Below are positions 1 through 5,929 of a stretch of 5,929 nt of DNA, in pieces. Source of the stretch: UBA1151 sp963579925 (GTDB taxonomy: Bacteria > Chloroflexota > Dehalococcoidia > Lucifugimonadales > Lucifugimonadaceae). Where the stretch lies: assembly GCA_963579925.1 (NCBI GenBank), contig CAUZJA010000177.1, positions 1 through 5,929 on the forward strand. Reading direction: 5' to 3'. The notes below the pieces were generated by a model. That model searched no databases, was not told where the DNA came from, and worked only from the letters and a program-made list of their open reading frames with translations. Numbering within the stretch: position 1 is the stretch's first letter; each line of letters starts with the position of its first letter. The position numbers were made by a program, and so were the translations under genes.

Positions 1-849
1 GCAGACCTGCGCCGTGACACGGTGATCGCCGTTGAAGAGATGGGCATCCCGGTCCAGCACAGCCACCACGAAGTGTCTGAAGGTCAGCACGAGATCGATC
101 TGCGCCACACAAACGCACTGACGATGGCAGACTCCGTCATCACGTTCAAAGTTGCGGCCAAAGAAGTTGCAGCCTCCAACGGTGTCCGCGCAACGTTCAT
201 GCCACGGCCAAGTGAGGATTTGCACGGTAGTGGCATGCACTCTCATCTTTCGCTGTTCAATGGTGAGACTAATGCGTTCTACGATGCCGATGACCCCAAA
301 CACCTTTCAGTCATCGGCAAGCAATTTCTCGCGGGTCTCCTGCGACATGGGCCAGAGATCACAGTAGTGACGAATCAATGGGTCAATTCTTACAAGAGAT
401 TGGTCCCCGGTTACGAGGCTCCTGTCTACTCCGCGTGGACGGACAGCGCATGGGGTGACCTGGTTCGCGTTCCTGCCGTCAGGCCGGGGCGCGAAGACTC
501 AGTTCGTATCGAGTACAGAGCACCAGATCCTGCTTGCAACCCATACCTGGCATTCAGCGCCATGCTGGCGGCCGGGCTTGAAGGTATTGAAAATGATTAT
601 GAACTGCCCGATCCAATTTCAGGCAGTCTCGATTCGCTGACTCCAGATGAGCTTGAAGCTCTGGGGGTTCAGAAGCTACCCGGCAATCTCTCCGAAGCGG
701 TGAGGTTGGCTGAAGACAGCGATGTGCTGAGAAACGCTCTTGGCGATCGAGTTCACGAAAGCTTCTTACGAAACAAAAGAATTGAATGGCAGGAATACGA
801 GAGGACAGTTACGGACTACGAGGTAAAAAGGTATCTGCGCGCCCTCTAA
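1..849 (+). CDS. glnA: Glutamine synthetase type I (alpha-like), 3' part; 5' end outside window
   Basis: This cytoplasmic enzyme catalyses ATP-dependent condensation of ammonia with glutamate to give glutamine. The frame is open from base 1, giving 282 residues; GSI is usually 440-470, so roughly 160-190 N-terminal residues (the beta-grasp domain and first metal-ligand strand) are missing to the left. The GTG at 22 is an internal codon. Numbering from the first visible codon, metal-ligand glutamates are E24 and E31 in HSHHEVSEGQHEID, spaced 7 apart as in alpha-type GSI (8 in E. coli). GSGMHSH follows at 76-82, then NSYKRLVPGYEAPV with R133 and flap E139, then R156, and IEYRAPDPACNPYLAF with E171 and R173. 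The C-terminus (RIEWQEYERTVTDYEVKRYL) is typical of GSI. The adenylylation Tyr is replaced by D211, so GlnE-type control is unlikely. Oddities: H75 replaces the usual Asn of NGSGMH, and AWGD (150-153) replaces NRSA. The family is certain; catalytic competence is probable but not proven. gltB begins 32 bases downstream. Confidence 0.95.
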   Translation, partial: ADLRRDTVIAVEEMGIPVQHSHHEVSEGQHEIDLRHTNALTMADSVITFKVAAKEVAASNGVRATFMPRPSEDLHGSGMHSHLSLFNGETNAFYDADDPKHLSVIGKQFLAGLLRHGPEITVVTNQWVNSYKRLVPGYEAPVYSAWTDSAWGDLVRVPAVRPGREDSVRIEYRAPDPACNPYLAFSAMLAAGLEGIENDYELPDPISGSLDSLTPDELEALGVQKLPGNLSEAVRLAEDSDVLRNALGDRVHESFLRNKRIEWQEYERTVTDYEVKRYLRAL

Positions 850-881
850 CGGCATGCACTTCCTCCTCACCGTACTCATCT
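850..881 (+). other. glnA-gltB intergenic spacer (32 bases), no terminator or promoter seen
   Basis: This is the only non-coding stretch in the window. It is pyrimidine-rich, has no inverted repeat followed by a T-run, and shows no convincing -35/-10 pair. It also lacks a Shine-Dalgarno sequence before the gltB ATG at 882. Its shortness and the absence of a terminator support read-through from glnA into gltB. The CTTCCTCCTCACC tract (859-871) resembles the anti-Shine-Dalgarno end of 16S rRNA rather than a ribosome binding site; I attach no function to it. Confidence 0.6.
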
Positions 882-983
882 ATGAAAGTCTCCGTCATTA
901 AAGAGTCCGCGCAGCCCGCGTACGCGTCGCTGAAACCAATGAAGAAGTCTGGTCTCTACGACCCAGCATTCGAGCACGACGCT
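882..983 (+). other. Predicted GltB propeptide, removed to expose Cys35
   Basis: In class II (Ntn) amidotransferases of the GltB family the nucleophile must become the N-terminal residue, so the preceding segment is removed during maturation. Here the Cys codon is TGT at 984-986, in the context FEHDACGVG. With the ATG at 882 the segment is 34 residues; with the ATG at 939 it is 15. The sequence is polar and mixed in charge, with no hydrophobic core, so it is not a signal peptide. Cleavage is inferred from the family and cannot be seen in DNA. Confidence 0.7.
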
Positions 984-3900
984 TGTGGTGTTGGTCTTGT
1001 GGCAAATATTCGCGGTGATCAATCTCACAAGATGGTTGATCAGGCTCTTGAGGTGCTGAACCATCTCACCCACCGGGGTGCTCGCGGCGCCGATCCCCAC
1101 ACCGGCGACGGTGCAGGAATCCTGATCCAGACACCGCACGAATTTTTCAAGGACGTGACGTCAGATCTCGGTATGAGGCTGCCTGAGCCAGGCAAGTACG
1201 GCGTGGCGATGGTATTTCTTCCTCAAGGTGCAAAGGCCCAGGCCGCATGTGAAGCAGAGATCGCAAAGGCTGTTTCAGCGCAGGGCATGGAACTCCTTGG
1301 CTGGAGAGATGTGCCGCAGCGGCCAGACACGATTGGGATTCTGGCGCAAAAAGTGAAGCCGACGATCCGTCAGGCCTTCATTGCTCCCACATCTGATATC
1401 GATTCAGACAAGCTTGAGCGAGAACTCTACGTTGCCCGGAAGGTCGTAGAGAACGCCGTTGAGGCGATGACCGATGCTCTTTCGGACGACGATCGCGACA
1501 ACTTTTACATCTGTTCAATGTCGGCGCGCACCATTGTTTACAAAGGGCTGTTGATCTCTGAGCAGGTAGCTCCGTTCTTCCCGGATCTGGAAGATGAACG
1601 CCTCAAGACAGCGTTCGCGCTGGTTCACTCTCGCTACAGCACCAACACGCTTGGCGCATGGAAACTGGCTCACCCCTATCGCATGCTCTGCCATAACGGT
1701 GAAATCAACACGGTTCAGGGCAATAAGAATTGGATGCGGGCGCGCGAACAGCATTTCACCAGCGATTTGTTTGGCGATGACGTCCGCAAACTAGTCCCCG
1801 TCACCCGGCAAGATGAGAGCGACACCGCCTCATTTGATCAAGTGTTTGAACTGCTCGCACTGGGCGGACGCGAGATCGAGCACGTTGCGGCAATGATGAT
1901 CCCGGAGCCCTGGTACGGGCACGAGACCATGTCCGAAGAAAAGAAGGCTTTCTACCAGTACCACTCAGCAGTGATGGAGCCGTGGGATGGCCCTGCCATG
2001 ATGGCCTTCACAGACGGTCACAAGGTTGGTGCTGTACTGGATCGGAATGGATTCCGTCCAATGCGCTATCTGGTGACTAAGGATGATCTCCTGGTCATGG
2101 CATCTGAGACTGGAGTTCTGGACATCGCTCCAGAAGAGGTTGCATTCAAAGGCCGTTTACAGCCAGGAATGATTTTCCTTGTGGACTTTGAAGAGGGGCG
2201 CATCATTGATGATGCTGAAGTCAAGCATGGCCTCGCCTCGCGTGCCCCCTACGGTGACTGGATTAAAGAAAACGCCCGCTTCCTGGATGATATCCCTGAG
2301 CCGTCGTTCGTTCCGGGAGTGGACTCCGAGACTCTTGAAGAGCGCCAGAAGGCATTTGGATATTCACAGGAAGACCTCAAAATTCTTCTGGCACCTCTGG
2401 CAGACACGGGCCATGAGACATATGGCTCAATGGGCAGCGACACACCGCTCGCGGTGCTATCTGACCTGCCCCAGAATCTGTTCAACTACTTTAAGCAGCA
2501 GTTCGCCCAGGTCTCCAACCCGCCACTGGACAAAGACTTCGAAAAGATCGTCACTCAGATGTCGATGACTGTCGGTGCTGAGGGCAACCTCTTCGATGAG
2601 TCGCCACGCCATTGTCGGCAACTTGCCATGGAGCACCCGATCCTGACCAACGCTGAGATGGCCAAGATCAAGACCATCGATGAGCCGGGTTTCAAATCTG
2701 CCGTTGTCTCAACGCTGTGGAACGCAAACAAAGGAACCGACGGACTCCGGGAAGCGCTTGATCGCGTTCGATCCGAAGTAACCGATGCTATCGACAAGGG
2801 CCACCAAATTCTGATCCTCTCAGATAGAGGTGTCGACTCTGAAAGCGCTCCTATCCCATCGATTCTGGTCACTGGTGCAGTCCATCATCACCTGATTCGT
2901 GAAGGCATGCGCCAGAACGTTGGAATCGTCGTCGAATCCGGTGACCCGAGAGAAGTTCACCATTTCGCAGTTCTATTCGGCTACGGAGCCAACGCAGTAA
3001 ATCCTTACCTGGCATTCGAAACGGCGTGGGATATGTGCCGGGTGGATCGGGAACTTGAGAACGATACTCCGACTGACTCCGTCGTTGAGAAAAACATCGT
3101 TGAGGGCCTTGAAAAAGGCGTCCTCAACGTGATGGCCAAGATGGGTGTCTCAACTCTGGCCAGCTACCACGGCGCTCAGGTGTTCGAAGGCCTCGGGCTA
3201 TCCAAGAAGCTCGTTGACGAGTTTTTCACATGGACGCCCACCAAGATTGAGGGCATCGGCCTGGAAGAGATTGCTCAAGACTCTGTTGAGCGACTTGGGC
3301 GTGCCTACCCTGAGCAGACCGTGGCCGCAGAACTCCCGCTAGATGTTGCTGGCGTCTACCAGTGGCGCTCCAACGGTGAACATCACATGTACAACCCACT
3401 CACCGTTGCGCTGTTGCAGGATTCAGTAAACCGGAACGACGCGACGGTTTTCGCGCAGTACTCAAAGCTAGCGAATGATGAGACACGGCGTCTCACCACA
3501 ATTCGTGGGCTTCTTGATTTCAAGGAAGATGAGTCGAAGGCGATCCCGCTGGGCGAAGTGGAACCCGCGAGCGAGATCGTCAAGCGGTTCGCAACCGGTG
3601 CCATATCACTCGGTTCGATCAGCCGCGAGGCGCACGAGACGCTGGCAATCGCCATGAACCGGATTGGTGCGCGAAGCAACACCGGTGAAGGCGGTGAAGA
3701 CGCATCCCGATACGAACTCGACCCCAACAGCGACTCCCGGAGTAGTGCCATCAAACAGGTGGCGTCTGGCCGTTTCGGTGTCACGATCAACTACCTCGCC
3801 AACGCAACGGACCTTCAGATCAAGATGGCGCAGGGTTCCAAGCCTGGAGAGGGCGGACACCTGCCGGGCCAGAAGATCGATGAATACATCGGCGGCGTGC

Positions 3901-5492
3901 GACGCACGACACCGGGCGTGGACCTGATCTCCCCTCCCCCGCACCACGATATTTACTCAATTGAAGACCTTTCACAACTGATCCACGACCTGAAGAATGC
4001 CAACGACGAGGCTCGAATCCACGTTAAGTTGGTCTCCAAAGCTGGTGTCGGCACCATCGCGGCCGGAGTTGCCAAAGGAAAGGGCGACGTAGTCCTTATT
4101 TCCGGTGACTCCGGAGGCACAGGCTCATCGCCGCTAAGCTCCATCAAGCATGCAGGGCTCCCGTGGGAGCTTGGCCTTGCTGAGACGCAGCAGACGCTGG
4201 TGGCCAACGGTCTACGAAGTCGAATCGTTGTTCAGACAGATGGTCAGATAAAGACGGCGCAGGACGTTGCAATCGCCGCAGTGCTGGGCGCAGACGAATG
4301 GGGCATCGCAACCGGCGCGCTAATTGCGCTTGGCTGCATCATGCTGCGGAAATGTCACCTCAACACCTGTTCAGTGGGAATCGCCACACAGGACCCCGAT
4401 CTCCGAGCAGAATTTCGTGGTCGACCTGAAGCAGTAGTGAATTACTTCATGCTGCTTTCTGAAGACCTTCGGAACATCATGGCTGGTCTTGGAATCCGAA
4501 CTGTTGATGATCTCATTGGCAGAACTGATCTTCTTGAACAGCGAACAGCGGTCGAACACTGGAAAGGCAAGGGCGTCGACCTGGCACCACTGCTTGTCCA
4601 ACCTGATGTTGATAACGCTGAGCTCCACCAGAGTGAAGCACAGGATCACGAACTGGAGAAGGCGCTCGACAACGAGCTCATCAAAACGGCATCGAACGCT
4701 ATCGAATCCGGCTCGCCGGTAACCGCATCATTTGAGATCGGAAACCACAACCGAACGGTTGGAGCGATGCTGAGCAACCGAATCGCCCGTAAGTACGGCG
4801 ATGAAGGGTTGCCGGACGGAACTATTGAGTTCAATTTCACTGGTTCAGTTGGGCAGAGCTTCGGAGCATTCCTGGCGCCGGGCGTGACCTTCAACGTCAG
4901 CGGAGACGCCAACGACCACCTTGGCAAAGGTCTCTCAGGCGGCAAAATCAAAGTAGTGCCTCCTGCGGGAAGCACCTTTGTTGCTGAGGAGACGATCATC
5001 ACCGGAAACGTTGCGCTCTACGGCGCCACGAGCGGTGAGATGTTCCTGCGCGGGGTGGCCGGAGAGCGATTCTGCGTCCGGAACTCCGGTGCAAACGCAG
5101 TTGCCGAAGGCGTTGGTGACCATGGTTGTGAATATATGACCGGCGGTATCACCGTCATCATTGGCAAGACGGGCAGGAACTTTGCTGCTGGAATGAGCGG
5201 AGGTGAAGCGTATGTCCTCGATGAGGACGGCGACTTCTACGTCCGCTGCAACCAGGAGCTAGTGGATCTGGACCCAGTGGAAGCTGGTTCCGAAGACGAG
5301 GAAAAGCTTATTCGGCTGATCAATGATCACCGCAACTACACCGGCAGCCCGGTGGCTGAAAACATAATCGCAAACTGGGACGATTTCCGAACCAAATTCG
5401 TGAAAGTTATGCCCCGGGACTACAAGAGAGTTTTGGAAGAGCGCAGATTGCAAGAAGAGACAGGCGACAGGGAGCTCGTACCGAATGGGTAA
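882..5492 (+). CDS. gltB: Glutamate synthase (NADPH-type) large/alpha subunit, complete
   Basis: This is the large subunit of cytoplasmic GOGAT, which makes two glutamates from glutamine plus 2-oxoglutarate. The product is 1536 residues, normal for the family (about 1480-1550). With the ATG at 882, a 34-residue propeptide precedes the nucleophile Cys35 in HDACGVG, close to known propeptide lengths. An ATG at 939 would leave only 15. The frame is open upstream to an ATG at 786, but that lies inside glnA and is unlikely. Domains: Ntn glutaminase about 35-400, with R251 in HSRYSTN, N272-G273 in CHNGEINT and DRNGFRPMRY from 387; central domain about 490-770; FMN synthase domain about 840-1205, with TGEGGED at 934-940, PPPHHDIYSIEDL and QTDGQIKT near 1118; [3Fe-4S] ligands C1152, C1158 and C1163 (CX5CX4C); and a C-terminal GXGXG beta-helix about 1310-1475. 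RYELDPNSDSRSSAIKQ follows GEGGED directly, without the ferredoxin-loop insertion, so this is the GltD-partnered form. That agrees with gltD overlapping its stop. No frameshift is seen. One oddity is ISGDSGGTG in place of the commoner ISG(H/Y/N)DGGTG. Confidence 0.97.
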   Translation: MKVSVIKESAQPAYASLKPMKKSGLYDPAFEHDACGVGLVANIRGDQSHKMVDQALEVLNHLTHRGARGADPHTGDGAGILIQTPHEFFKDVTSDLGMRLPEPGKYGVAMVFLPQGAKAQAACEAEIAKAVSAQGMELLGWRDVPQRPDTIGILAQKVKPTIRQAFIAPTSDIDSDKLERELYVARKVVENAVEAMTDALSDDDRDNFYICSMSARTIVYKGLLISEQVAPFFPDLEDERLKTAFALVHSRYSTNTLGAWKLAHPYRMLCHNGEINTVQGNKNWMRAREQHFTSDLFGDDVRKLVPVTRQDESDTASFDQVFELLALGGREIEHVAAMMIPEPWYGHETMSEEKKAFYQYHSAVMEPWDGPAMMAFTDGHKVGAVLDRNGFRPMRYLVTKDDLLVMASETGVLDIAPEEVAFKGRLQPGMIFLVDFEEGRIIDDAEVKHGLASRAPYGDWIKENARFLDDIPEPSFVPGVDSETLEERQKAFGYSQEDLKILLAPLADTGHETYGSMGSDTPLAVLSDLPQNLFNYFKQQFAQVSNPPLDKDFEKIVTQMSMTVGAEGNLFDESPRHCRQLAMEHPILTNAEMAKIKTIDEPGFKSAVVSTLWNANKGTDGLREALDRVRSEVTDAIDKGHQILILSDRGVDSESAPIPSILVTGAVHHHLIREGMRQNVGIVVESGDPREVHHFAVLFGYGANAVNPYLAFETAWDMCRVDRELENDTPTDSVVEKNIVEGLEKGVLNVMAKMGVSTLASYHGAQVFEGLGLSKKLVDEFFTWTPTKIEGIGLEEIAQDSVERLGRAYPEQTVAAELPLDVAGVYQWRSNGEHHMYNPLTVALLQDSVNRNDATVFAQYSKLANDETRRLTTIRGLLDFKEDESKAIPLGEVEPASEIVKRFATGAISLGSISREAHETLAIAMNRIGARSNTGEGGEDASRYELDPNSDSRSSAIKQVASGRFGVTINYLANATDLQIKMAQGSKPGEGGHLPGQKIDEYIGGVRRTTPGVDLISPPPHHDIYSIEDLSQLIHDLKNANDEARIHVKLVSKAGVGTIAAGVAKGKGDVVLISGDSGGTGSSPLSSIKHAGLPWELGLAETQQTLVANGLRSRIVVQTDGQIKTAQDVAIAAVLGADEWGIATGALIALGCIMLRKCHLNTCSVGIATQDPDLRAEFRGRPEAVVNYFMLLSEDLRNIMAGLGIRTVDDLIGRTDLLEQRTAVEHWKGKGVDLAPLLVQPDVDNAELHQSEAQDHELEKALDNELIKTASNAIESGSPVTASFEIGNHNRTVGAMLSNRIARKYGDEGLPDGTIEFNFTGSVGQSFGAFLAPGVTFNVSGDANDHLGKGLSGGKIKVVPPAGSTFVAEETIITGNVALYGATSGEMFLRGVAGERFCVRNSGANAVAEGVGDHGCEYMTGGITVIIGKTGRNFAAGMSGGEAYVLDEDGDFYVRCNQELVDLDPVEAGSEDEEKLIRLINDHRNYTGSPVAENIIANWDDFRTKFVKVMPRDYKRVLEERRLQEETGDRELVPNG
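5469..5474 (+). promoter_or_regulatory. Ribosome binding site for gltD, inside the gltB 3' end
   Basis: AGGGAG lies 10 bases before the ATG at 5485 and matches much of the Shine-Dalgarno consensus (GGAG core at 5471-5474). It supports the 5485 start of gltD. It also shows that gltD can recruit ribosomes independently as well as being coupled to gltB termination through the overlap. gltB itself has no comparable site. Confidence 0.65.
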
Positions 5493-5929
5493 GGTCACGG
5501 GTTTCAAAGAAGAGGGAAGAGAACTCCCCTCAAGACGACCGGTTGAGGAGCGAGTCCACGACTGGAAAGAGGTTTACAACGAGTGGCCTGACAAGGACGC
5601 GCGTACGCAGGCTTCACGCTGCATGGATTGCGGTGTTCCGTTCTGCAACAACGGATGCCCACTTGGGAACCTGATTCCTGATTGGAACCATCTCGTCTAC
5701 CGCGGCGAATGGGAACAAGCAATCGCTCAGCTTCACTCCACCAACAACTTCCCGGAGTTCACCGGCCGCATCTGCCCTGCCCCGTGCGAACCCGCTTGTA
5801 CTCTCGCCATAAACCAGGACCCGATCACCATTGAGATGATCGAGAAGAAGATCAGTGATAAGGCCTGGGACAGCGGCTTCATCAAGCCGGAGCCTCCAAC
5901 CGAGCGCACCGACAAGAAGGTTGCCGTTA
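5485..5929 (+). CDS. gltD: Glutamate synthase (NADPH) small/beta subunit, 5' part; 3' end outside window
   Basis: This FAD- and Fe-S-containing subunit takes electrons from NADPH and passes them to GltB for glutamate synthesis. The first 148 codons are present; the complete protein is normally about 470-500 residues. The ATG at 5485 overlaps the gltB stop by 8 bases (ATGGGTAA) and follows an AGGGAG site. The start MGKVTGFKE and the following RPVEERVHDW are typical of this subunit. The N-terminal Fe-S domain is visible: C46-X2-C49-X4-C54-X3-C58 in CMDCGVPFCNNGCPLGN, then GRICPAPCEPAC with C97, C101 and C105, and TIEMIEKKISDKAW after it. In the family such cysteines bind two [4Fe-4S] clusters. 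The CPAPCEPAC spacing fits the Gram-positive-type GltD rather than the longer CPQDRLCEGSC of E. coli. The window ends just as the first dinucleotide-binding region should begin (KKVAV), so the FAD and NADPH GXGXXG motifs are not visible. Related Fe-S flavoproteins (PreT, NfnA, AegA) share this domain, but adjacency to gltB and the N-terminus make GltD by far the best call. Confidence 0.95.
   Translation, partial: MGKVTGFKEEGRELPSRRPVEERVHDWKEVYNEWPDKDARTQASRCMDCGVPFCNNGCPLGNLIPDWNHLVYRGEWEQAIAQLHSTNNFPEFTGRICPAPCEPACTLAINQDPITIEMIEKKISDKAWDSGFIKPEPPTERTDKKVAV

Noticed and set aside
436..468. Paired frameshift error as the cause of the missing NRS motif in glnA
   Set aside because: Reading the other two frames locally gives no Asn-Arg-Ser, and the segment length is unchanged relative to the family, so substitution fits better than a frameshift.
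859..871. CTTCCTCCTCACC tract resembling the 16S anti-Shine-Dalgarno sequence, possibly a translation-blocking element
   Set aside because: I found no convincing nearby purine-rich partner whose pairing would control gltB, and a short pyrimidine tract can arise by chance.
786..881. Upstream in-frame extension of gltB to an ATG at 786
   Set aside because: It would overlap the conserved glnA C-terminus by 64 bases, lacks a ribosome binding site, and its residues resemble nothing at the GltB N-terminus; it would also give a 66-residue propeptide.
911..932. Short palindrome CGCGTACGCG near the gltB start, considered as an operator
   Set aside because: It is only 10 bases, lies within the coding propeptide region, and matches no nitrogen-regulator site I know.
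2179..2568. Plus-strand open frame of 129 codons in another frame of gltB
   Set aside because: Its Ser/Arg/Thr-rich composition is typical of a frame-shifted reading, and the gltB frame is intact and conserved through this stretch.
3383..3790. Minus-strand open frame of 135 codons inside gltB
   Set aside because: It is Ser/Arg-rich low-information sequence antisense to the FMN domain, with no family resemblance; it is treated as a shadow frame.
4646..5002. Minus-strand open frame of 118 codons inside gltB
   Set aside because: It lies antisense to the strongly conserved GXGXG domain, has no ribosome binding site or recognisable domain, and is readily explained as a codon-bias shadow of gltB.
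5504..5915. Two minus-strand open frames at the right end (5504-5722 and 5733-5915)
   Set aside because: They are antisense to the clearly recognisable gltD Fe-S domain, and no supporting start signals or domains are seen.

Overview
The window is a compact, all-plus-strand ammonia-assimilation locus. It holds the 3' part of a type I glutamine synthetase gene (glnA, 1-849), a complete glutamate synthase large-subunit gene (gltB, 882-5492) and the 5' part of the glutamate synthase small-subunit gene (gltD, 5485-5929, running off the right edge). Coding density is close to 100%. The only intergenic space is 32 bases between glnA and gltB, and gltB and gltD overlap by 8 bases. No RNA gene, mobile element, CRISPR array, repeat family or terminator is visible.

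The three products form one pathway. GlnA uses ATP to join ammonia and glutamate into glutamine. GltB hydrolyses glutamine in its N-terminal Ntn-amidotransferase domain and channels the ammonia to its FMN/[3Fe-4S] synthase domain, where 2-oxoglutarate becomes glutamate. GltD supplies electrons from NADPH through flavin and [4Fe-4S] centres. Spacing and orientation suggest one glnA-gltB-gltD transcript. The promoter would lie left of the window, since none is seen inside it.

The organism is a bacterium of moderate GC content. GlnA lacks the adenylylation tyrosine and has the short metal-ligand spacing of non-adenylylated (alpha-type) GSI. GltB lacks the ferredoxin loop of plant and cyanobacterial enzymes. 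GltD has the N-terminus and cysteine pattern of the Gram-positive-type small subunit rather than the E. coli type. The protein flavour is compatible with Chloroflexota (for example a marine Dehalococcoidia/SAR202-like lineage) or a related Terrabacteria group, but this is a low-confidence impression from remembered family sequences.

I see no evidence of a previously undescribed system: this is core nitrogen metabolism. The most interesting departures are in the GlnA active site, where the near-universal Asn-Arg-Ser motif is replaced and a Trp sits at the position of E. coli Arg339. Smaller points are a His at the Asn264 position of GlnA, an altered Gly-rich loop in the GltB synthase domain, and a gltB start with no recognisable Shine-Dalgarno sequence.
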